Below, one piece after another: positions 11,916 to 19,705 of a DNA stretch of 64,000 bases (position 1 is the first letter of the stretch; every line of letters begins with the position of its first letter). The translations under genes and the position numbers were made by a program. Where the stretch lies: assembly GCF_000002985.6 (NCBI RefSeq), contig NC_003283.11:2542001-2606000 (forward strand), given 5' to 3'. The notes beneath the pieces are model-generated. The model saw only the letters and a program-made list of their open reading frames with translations. It did no database searches and was not told where the DNA came from. Source of the DNA: Caenorhabditis elegans (lineage: Eukaryota > Nematoda > Chromadorea > Rhabditida > Rhabditidae).

Positions 11916-12639
11916 AATGGTTAATTAGTAAGGCAACTAACGTAATTGCTTTTGATATTCCACTGACAAAAAATGTACATTCTCCAGATTCCAATCTAGT
12001 GGGGTTTTCGTATCTGCAACCACTACCAAATTCCAATCCACAAATGATGCAAGTCTCTGGAAAGAAGCTTGTAATAATTTCAGGTGAGGCATGTGAGGTA
12101 GGTAGGCAGGCGACAGCGGGCCTGAAAGACCTACCTTAACATCATCAGTTGGCAAACTAATGCTCGTCACTACAATCCATTTATTTCCAGCTTTAACTTC
12201 AGACACTGGACTTATTGCAAAGTGTGAGCTGAAAAAAAATTACACAAGTTTAAACAAAATATATGTGAGCAAACACTTCTAACCTAAATCCCTCTTTAAA
12301 TGTGAAATTTTCAGGATAATAACTTGAATACAAGTGAGATAAACAGGTGACCATAAAAACCGCAACTAGTAGAAATTTTAAGCTATGAATTTTAGATTTT
12401 GGAAATTTGGGAAACATTCTGACCAAACAGGTGTTTTCCAAAAAGGTATGTTCATCAAATTTTGTTCAATTCCGTAAAACATGATGTTATCTTGCTTTTT
12501 TTCTTGGAACAAAAAGTCTTGGAACAAGCATGCCCTCTTCAAGATCGGTAGATTACGGAACATTTCGATACACTGTATCTTGGATTCTAGGAAGAATTAA
12601 TTGGAAGTTTTGGGATTTCATGAATTTTGAGGTGTGAAC

Positions 12640-13900
12640 GACGGTGGGCTACAAGCAATTTTTTCCGGCAAATCGGCAAACCGGAATATTGCCGATTTGC
12701 CGGAAAAAAGGCAGTTGCCGAAAATTTTCGGCAAATTTTGGTTTTGCAATTTTTTTTGAAATTTTCAATTTTAATCGGCAAAATTGCACGCATCCTATGA
12801 ATGTTCCTACATTTCTTTTGAAAAATAAGCAAATTCTATGAAAATATCTAAACAAAACGAACGGGGAAAAAAAATTCAAAAAGGCACAGTTTTCATTGTT
12901 TCCGTCTCATAAAAAATCGCTCTATCCACTTTGGCAAATTGATGTTTGGGAAACGGCAAATCGACAATTTGCTGATAATGAAAATTTTCGGCAAATCCGC
13001 AAACCGGCAAACTGCCAATTCGCCAAATTTGCCGACAAAAACTTGCCGAACGGCAATTGCCGTCCACCCCTGGTTGATCCCATGATTTTTTTTTTCAATT
13101 TTTACTGGCTGGAGATTTCCCGAAATTGGTATTTTCATTTGGTCAGTTACACGCCCAAGTTGTTCAAATTTTTAAAATAATCCAATTTAATAGTTTCAAG
13201 TGAATGCCCCCTACAATCTCGATTTTAGATTTTCCAAAATACGGTGTATCGAAATGTTCCGTTATCTATGCCGATCTTGAAAATACAAGCTTTGTCTCCA
13301 AAATTTTGTTCCGAAGAAGTGCGAGATAACGTCAGAAATACTTTGCGAAATTAAGCAAAACTTGATGAATAACCTTTTTTTGCGAATTTCCAAAATCTTA
13401 AATTCATAGCTTAAAATCTCTTACGTTTTTGACACCATAACTGTGTGTCAGGCAAATCGGCAAATCGACCAACTGCCGAAATTGAAATTTCCGGAAAATC
13501 GGCAAATCGGCAAATTTATGATTTGCCAAATTTGCCGGTAAATCGACAAATCGACAAATTGCCGGAAGAAATTCTCGGCAAATAGGCAAATCGACATTTC
13601 CGGGACTGAAAATTAATGCCGAGACTAAACATTTTCGGCAAACCAGCAATTTGTCGAATTTTCCAAAAATTTTCAGCAATTTGTGGTTTTGCACTTTTTT
13701 TTTTTGGAAATTTCAGAAATTCAATTTTAATCGGCAAAATTGGACGAATCCTATGAATGTTCTTCTCTATTTCTATTTTGAAAAGTAAGCAAAGTAAATC
13801 GGCAAATTACCGAAATGATATTTTCCAATTGACAATTTGCCGATTGGACAAATTTCTCGAAACGAAAAACTTCCCGAACATAAATTCGGGTTACAGTAAG
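12640..13900. repeat. Intergenic TTGCCG-type repeat blocks
   Basis: The 1.76-kb gap between the STELLO-like start and the first GST has three TTGCCG-type blocks: about 12640-12800, 12925-13075 and 13440-13900. The edge sequences GTGGGCTACAAGCAAT and GCCGTCCACCCCTGG suggest the first two are arms of one inverted element. No gene is supported; the open frames here are repeat-derived. Confidence 0.75.
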
Positions 13901-13920
13901 TTGAACGCTTATTTCTAAAT

Positions 13921-13983
13921 TTTGAATTTGTGACCTCTAGATTATTACCGGTCACCACTACCGACTGAGCTATCCCTACTTCG
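13921..13983 (-). repeat. tRNA-derived fragment (SINE or pseudogene)
   Basis: On the minus strand TAGCTCAGTCGGTAGTGG matches a tRNA A box (D arm), and GGTCACAAATTCAAA 38 bases on resembles a B box (T arm). The acceptor stem is not completed and the T loop is degenerate, so it is not a functional tRNA. A longer relative lies at 53302-53371. Confidence 0.55.
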
Positions 13984-14111
13984 TTTTCCCATTGTGCTTG
14001 CGAAAAGTAAAATATTGTTTTCCTTCAATCTTTGATCATTTTAGTTTTGTCGAAACACGCGTGTTTTTTTCTCTAAATCTCTGTATGTTTACGCGTATCT
14101 AATCTATGTTG

Positions 14112-14119
14112 ATGACAAT
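14112..14119 (-). promoter_or_regulatory. Candidate SKN-1 site upstream of GST copy 1
   Basis: ATGACAAT is the reverse complement of ATTGTCAT, fitting the SKN-1 consensus WWTRTCAT. It lies about 55 bp before the ATG and is kept at the same place upstream of gst-10. A GATAAG motif follows near the ATG in both. Binding is inferred. Confidence 0.5.
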
Positions 14120-14173
14120 TCAAATTGGAAGAAATGTATAGGTCATTAGACCTAAACGATAAGAGCTCGTACG

Positions 14174-15522
14174 ATGGCCGTGCCACAACTTTACTACTTC
14201 AATCTTCGAGGTAAGATATATTGAAAATTTGAATTTTTGGAAAGCTCAATATTTTTCAGGATTCGGAGAATACATCCGTCTTCTTTTCCTCGACAATGGC
14301 ATCCAATTCGAAGACATTCGATTTGATTACGAGGGGAAGGAATGGCAAGAGTTCAAAAAAGGAATGCTTCTCGGGCAGTTGCCATGTTTGAAGGTGGACA
14401 GGCAGGAAATTGTGCAGACCGGAGCAATTATGCGTCATTTGGGAAGAGTTCATGGTGAGGAGATTTTTTTTGAAAGTTTTCTGAAAGACCGATAAAACGC
14501 TGGCTGCAAAAAAGTTTACTATCAGAGTTCTTTGGAGGAAATTTGAATTTTCTGAAAAAAAAAATGCTTTAAATTTTTTGTGAAAATATTTTCTGGGAAA
14601 TTCAAAGGAAATTCACTTTTTTTTCAGAAAAAAATTTGGCGAGAAATTTCAATTTTTCGAAAAAATATTTAATGGGAAAACTAACATTTCTCGAAAAATG
14701 TGGTGAGAAATCCAAATTTTTACAACAGGAAACATTTTTTACTGGAAATTAAACATTACATTTTTCTATAAAAAATACTTGGCGGGAAATTCACGTGGTG
14801 TCAAGCTGTTTCAGGTTTGATCTACAAAAAATGCGGCAATTTTTCTCCCAGAAAAATATGACGTCAGCACACCCTTAACCATGCGAAATCTGTTGAAAAA
14901 TCTACGTCTCTTCTCCCGCATTTGTCGAAGATCAAACCAAAATGGGACATTTTGACACCACGTGCGAAATTCACATTTTTTCAAAGAGCAATTTGGTTGG
15001 AAACTCAATTTTTCGAGAAAATTTTTGGTTCTGAAATTAAATTTATTAAAGAAAAACAATTCCGACAAGAAATTTAGATTTTAAAGCATAAAGCTTGGCG
15101 AGAAATTCAAATTTTCTCAGAAAACAATTTTGGCCGGAAATTAGATTTTTTCTGGATAAACTATTTCGGCGGGAAATTCAAACTTTCCGAAACAAAAAAT
15201 TATTATGTATTATGATGTCACCGATTCATTTTAAAACATGTGCAATTATTATAAGTATTTCAGGCCTGAACGGATCCAACGAGCAAGAGGCGACCTTCCT
15301 CGACATGTTTTTCGAAGGAGTCCGCGATGTTCGTTGGAAATACGTCCGCTCTTCGAGGAGTTGGATGTCTATCACGTTCTGGATGCAAAAATCCTGGACA
15401 GATTTCCAGCTCTGAAGTCGTTCTGGGAGAGAATGTGGAAGAGACCAAATTTGAACGCGTACCTAGAGAAGAGAAAGGCCGACAAGGTCCGGATCAACGG
15501 AAGTGACAAAGGAATGAACTGA
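14174..15522 (+). pseudogene. Pi-class GST paralogue of gst-10 with a 142-bp frameshifting deletion
   Basis: Exons 14174-14210 and 14260-14454 encode MAVPQLYYFNLRGFGEY onwards with the glutathione-binding Tyr-8 region and KVDRQEIVQTGAIM (G-to-R change against gst-10). Exon 3 starts at 15264. At about 15347 the sequence jumps from the codons for KYVR straight to those for LFEELDVYH, skipping 47 codons plus one base relative to gst-10. The frame is lost and reading ends at a TGA near 15413. The expected C-terminal frame resumes downstream and ends in the DKGMN codons at 15522. The missing part covers much of the C-terminal helical domain. An extra intron could in theory restore frame, but no suitable splice sites were seen. 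Upstream and intron sequences are shared with gst-10, so the pair arose by tandem duplication. Confidence 0.8.
14795..15200. repeat. MITE and GAATTTC-type array in intron 2 of the GST copy
   Basis: 14795-14965 is a copy of the GTGGTGTCA / TTTGATCTAC palindromic element. On either side are GGCGGGAAATTCAAATTTTC-type units, a form of the array also filling gst-10 intron 2. Confidence 0.75.
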
Positions 15523-15762
15523 TTGCTTCAAAATTTTGCTTTAGAATTGTATCGTAATTTTTTTCGAATCTATGTTGAGAAATATAATATATATAAACTA
15601 TCTTAAAGAATTCAACTCATCCTTCCCTTTTTTCCTTTTTTTACCAGCGCTGGGCGGAAACCGGAAACCAGCAACCAGGTTGCCGGTTGCCGAAAAGTTG
15701 CCGAAATTTGGGCAACCAAAAGTCGCGGATCAGTTTATTGAAAAAAGTATAAACTTGCAAAT

Positions 15763-18739
15763 TCATCCAAAAATCAAATTAAGCTCAAACATTTGCTCAC
15801 TGCTGGTCGTTACTGGTTTCATTAACTGAAGCGGGTACAACTTCATTTGCACAACAGAATCCTCCAAAAAACGCTGAAAATAATCCTCTTTTTCTGAAAA
15901 AAATACATGCAGTATTACCAAAAAGTGCATTTCTATACTCATCCACAAGAAAAATAATTGGAATTGAATCCACCACTGCGAACATTGAAAAAAGTATCGA
16001 TAATGGAAGACTAGCCCATGGGATATTAAGCTTGAACAGTGGACTTGCCCCGATGAATACAGTGGGGAGAAACAGAAAAATAGTTGGAATAATTACCTGA
16101 AATTGTGTGAGATTGCGTGAGGAGCCTGTGAGGAGTTTGAATTATTACCTGTGCGACAAGAGCTTTGTAAAGTTGCAATTGGAGCCGCTTTGAGTATTCA
16201 TTTTTTCCATGTTCTGTCAGATTCTTGACTTTTCCATAAGTCTTGGTTCCGCAAAAGGCGATAATGAGAATAGGAAATGCCTAAAAACCGTTGTCTACAG
16301 AAAGTGATATACAGTCCTGGCCAAAAATATATCCAATTTTCGATAAATTTACAAATTTTTCAAACGAGCACAACTTAAAAACTGGGCATGCTATCGAAAA
16401 AAGTTCAACTAATGAAGTATTGTCCATAATTACGTCTACTTGTATTCAATTGTTTAAATTGTTTACCAGTGCCATGACAAGAAATACAGCGGCCGACATC
16501 TCGTGAGCCCGTTTTTGACAACTTTTACTGATTCGGCCGTATCTAGAAAACTAATTTTTTCCTGGAAATGTTTTTGAAGTAAAATCATTTTCATACTACT
16601 TGTCATCATTTGTGTATATTACCTTTGTTCTAAAAATCCATAAAAAAAGTTATGAGAGATTAATATTGAATAGTGTACAACCACACATGGATCATTTCTC
16701 GCAAGTGATGAATTTTTTCCCTAAATCTTCATATCGTGTTTGAATATAGCTTAATTGTGATTAATTATCAAAAAATGATTGGTGCAGTGCCAAGTGAGCG
16801 TTTGCACTTCCATAACTTTTTTGCTGGATTTTTCAGAACAAAGTGAGTAAGCACAAATGATAACAAGTAGTATGCAGACTATTTTACTTCTAAAACATTT
16901 CCAGAAAAAAAAATTAGTTTTCGAGATACGGGCGAATCAGTAAAAGTTGTCAAAAACGGGCTCACGAGATGTCGGCCGCTGTATTTCTTGTCATGACACT
17001 GGTAAACAATTTAAACAGTTGAATACAAGTAGACGTAATTATGGACAATACTTCATTAGTTGAACTTTTTTTGATAGCATGCCCAGTTTTTAAGTTGTGT
17101 TTGTTTGAAAAATTTGTAAATTTATCGAAAATTGGATCTATTTTGGCCGGCACTGTATACTAAAGAAATATGTTACCATTGATATCGTAATTGCCAAATT
17201 TGCCATAATATCTTTTACTGTCAATCCCTGATTTTCAACGGTGGGCAACCAATACGGAAATGTACAATACAATATGCGATTAATATTCAAATCATACAAA
17301 GTTTCCAAACTCACTCTAAGGTAGCAAGTATTACGCTATACGTACATATTTTCAAATTAACTTACTTCAAACCGTCTGAAATTTCCTGACGAGAACCTAT
17401 AGTATAAAACATTAGCCCTAATATGGCTCCACCAATAATGGACAGGAGAATCCAGAAAATAAGACGCCACCCTGAAAAGTATCGGAGGCGGCCTTCTCTG
17501 AAAAATATTGATTTACCATTCTTACACCCTAAAGTACTCCAAATCCGAATATTTATTAGAGCGCGCTTGCTACGCGTTTCTGCATCCGCCGTGTTTTGCC
17601 TTTCCACTGAAAATTGAAGATTTACCAAATTTTAAGCTTTAATAAATTTTTTCTGCATTTTACGAACAAACCTTTTGTTAAACAGTGAAAATCGTATTTA
17701 AAATGACTAAAATTAACTTTTTTCGTCCACTGGTTGAGAAATGGTTTGAAATTTAAAAAAAATCAACAGGATTTTTCTTATTTTCTAAATATTTTCCTAT
17801 TGAAAATCGTTTTTAACACATTTTTGACTATAACTAGGATCGCAAATGTTTAGGGTCATTAATGTTTAAAACCCGATGTTTAATTGAAAAATATTTAGAA
17901 AATTAGAAAAATCCTGTTGATTTTTTTTTAACCTTTTCTCAACCAGTGGACGAAAAAATTTCATTTTAGTAATTTTAAATTCGATTTTCATTGTTTAACA
18001 AAAGGCTTGATCGTAAATGCAGAAAAAATTATTAAAGCTCAAAATTTGATAAATCTGAAAAATCTGCAATTTTCAGTGGAACGGCAAAACACCGCGGATG
18101 CAGAAACGCGAAACGTAGCAAGCGCGCTCTAATAATTATTCGATTTTGAGGAGAGCGTGCCCTAGTTTATTTGTTGATTTTCCTAGAATTTTCTATCAAA
18201 AGTAGAAGTGATGTTAATTGTATATGAAGCTTGAAAAATTGACTAATGATACAGTACCTTTGAACGGCAAAATAGCGATATATGAAGTTGATTGCTATAG
18301 CGTAAATACTTGTTCCAAAAAATGCCACTCCGGAAACTGAAAAAAATGATTAAAAAATCAAAATTGCTTCTTTTTAAATTTCAATTTAAAAGACAGTTCT
18401 CTCACCAACAGTGAACTTCAAGACATCTGGATGATTCTCTAGCATATTACTCTTCAAATCCACAAGAATAACTACAGTTGAGTCGTCATTAAACATGTAC
18501 TGAAAGTAATCATTCAAAAAAAAAACGCTTCAACACTGACAACTTACGGGTGCTGCAACAAAATGAAATGCTGCATATGCAATTGACAAGCCTGAGCAGT
18601 ATATCAGCAAATACTTGTAGCTTCCCATTTTCCGCGGTGAACTTGTAACTACAAGGGTAATCAGAATGAAATTTACCACAACAGACAGTACTGCGGCAAT
18701 TGGCTGAGTTATTGATTTTATTAAGGAAAACGTTCTCAT
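15763..18739 (-). CDS. Str-superfamily seven-transmembrane chemoreceptor
   Basis: Eight phased exons, in coding order 18548-18739, 18406-18499, 18258-18336, 17366-17497, 17177-17315, 16149-16280, 15919-16096 and 15763-15893, give about 358 residues. Motifs fit the str/srj/sri group. TM1 is followed by PRKMGSYKYLLIYCSGLS. FIYRYFAVQR follows TM3, and FPYWLP lies in an extracellular loop. The cytoplasmic SKRLQLQLYKAL precedes TM6 (IPTIFLFLP). TM7 ends DSIPIIFLVDEYRNALF. The start at 18739 is the first ATG of that frame. The last exon is the least certain: the splice-consistent frame ends at 15763, while an alternative frame ending near 15797 looks equally receptor-like. Two introns carry long palindromic elements. 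The exact family name is not claimed. Confidence 0.78.
16310..17157. repeat. Palindromic Tc1-like MITE in receptor intron
   Basis: The ends read TACAGTCCTGGCCAAAAATA and, inverted on the right, TACAGTGCCGGCCAAAATAG, flanked by TA. These resemble Tc1 termini (CAGTGCTGGCCAAAAAG). The arms are about 270 bp (16310-16580 and 16880-17157) and nearly identical inverses, each with the GGCCGACATCTCGTGAG motif. No transposase is present. It occupies the intron between exons 5 and 6. Confidence 0.85.
17550..18140. repeat. Long inverted repeat in receptor intron 3
   Basis: The left arm begins TTATTAGAGCGCGCTTGCTA and the right arm ends in its inverse near 18138. Inner parts also pair, for example AACCAGTGGACGAAAAAA against TTTTTTCGTCCACTGGTT. 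Arms are about 280 bp around a short centre near 17855, so the intron transcript could fold as a hairpin. Confidence 0.8.
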
Positions 18740-18944
18740 TTCCAAATGTGAAATTTAACCGGAGAAAGCCACGGAGCAAGTTATTTGGAGAAAGTGTTTC
18801 TGGAAGTTAGAAGTTATTTGAAATTTAAAAAAATAAAGAAAGCCGATTTGTTTCATATATATATAGAGTTTATAATTATAGTTTGCAATTTAGAAGAATG
18901 ATTCATTTTATACTTCCTTGTTCCTTGTAATTGCAGTTTGTATA

Positions 18945-19027
18945 TGATTCTCGTTTGATGTGTCGCAGGTGCTAAACTGCGTGTCTGGTTCTTCAAATTA
19001 CACCTGCGACTGACCAAACGCAAATCA
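18945..19027. other. Isolated hairpin-forming sequence
   Basis: Arm 18945-18971 and arm 19001-19027 are 27-base inverse complements with 21 matches, including an unbroken 10-bp GTCGCAGGTG / CACCTGCGAC. The loop is 29 bases. It is not part of a repeat family recognised elsewhere in the window. It lies between two divergent genes. A small structured RNA or an old MITE remnant are both possible. Confidence 0.5.
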
Positions 19028-19058
19028 TCTGTGTGATATCGACTTATAATATGCAGGG

Positions 19059-19229
19059 TGGTTTATCCGAAAATTTGGAGTATTAGAGCTTTGCGAGCCC
19101 AGAGGACAGGGAAACGTATTTTGTGCCAAGTATGACGATTTGGTCGAAAGAGCCCATCTGTGCATTGACCAGGAAACGGGCGGCGGCGAGGGCTCCAAAA
19201 CAGGCTTCGCCCAGTTCCGACTCCTCTGA
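19059..19229 (+). pseudogene. Possible degenerate coding fragment upstream of gst-10
   Basis: A 56-codon open stretch follows a TAA near 19046 and has balanced codons, containing VFCAKYDDLVERAHLCIDQE and TGFAQFRLL before TGA. Base composition is less AT-rich than its surroundings. No ATG opens it. It may be a fragment of an unrecognised gene or repeat; no family was identified. The minus strand is also open here. Confidence 0.25.
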
Positions 19230-19643
19230 AGCGACTTCTTCAATTGTCTATAACAATGACACTGGACCACTCGAATTTATCGAAAGTACTTGATGGCCGA
19301 GATTTTTTGGTTGTGGAAGAGTTTTCTAGAACTGGTGACATAGAAATCTTTCATTTTTTCAATCAAAACTAATTTTTGATGAGTGATTTTAGATGCAAAA
19401 CTAATAGAGGCGCCTTACTAATAGAGGATATACGGTATCCTATCCTATTTTCTCTATAATAGCGCTGCAAAAATAATGTTCCAATGCACCAATTAAAAAC
19501 TAGTACTCAGTGTCCCCATTCAGGTTGTGTTTGTCAAAGTAAAATATTGTTTTCCCTCAATCTTTGATCGGTCTAGTTTCGTCGAAACACGCGTGTTTTT
19601 TTCTCTAAATCTCTTCATGCTTACCCATGTCTAATCTATGTTG

Positions 19644-19651
19644 ATGACAAT
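19644..19651 (-). promoter_or_regulatory. Candidate SKN-1 site upstream of gst-10
   Basis: ATGACAAT (inverse ATTGTCAT) lies 55 bp before the ATG in a 170-bp upstream block shared with the GST copy at 14174. The block also has CGATAAGAG next to the ATG, a GATA-type motif. Detox GSTs are commonly SKN-1 targets; binding here is inference. Confidence 0.5.
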
Positions 19652-19705
19652 TCAAATTGGTATAAAAGTAGAGGCCATTAGACCTAAACGATAAGAGCTC
19701 GTACG

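Larger units (their letters stand above)
6571..12417 (-). pseudogene. STELLO/DUF288-family glycosyltransferase-like gene with broken splice donors and a stop
   Basis: I reconstruct 17 exons. The ATG is at 12417 and exon lower ends are 12284, 12135, 11942, 11385, 11127, 10997, 10773, 10559, 10114, 9935, 9161, 9019, 8496, 7261, 7089, 6710 and 6571. The product would be a type II membrane protein with a helix at about residues 15-30 (KFLLVAVFMVTCLSHLY) and a STELLO/DUF288 domain. Family motifs are WNLVVVADTKTPLDW, RKNIGYLYAISQGAEWIYD followed by TDDDN, QRLFNPYRIFG, WPRGFPLEHF, NNYPWKY, FCGSWYP, YFLMSDDTVFNIWQRIDYSR and SWADIIFGG. Three defects lie in the otherwise consistent frame: the donors after exons 4 and 9 read ATAAG and ATAAA instead of GTAAG/GTAAA, and TAA stands at 11150-11152 in exon 5. 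The donor after exon 12 (GTTCAT) is weak. It is therefore probably decayed; a gene using unseen alternative exons is possible. Confidence 0.75.

Noticed and set aside
12587-13160. Several 60-95 codon open frames
   Set aside because: They are translations of TTGCCG-type repeats; the same peptides (FPANRQ, LPICR) recur at other repeat copies.
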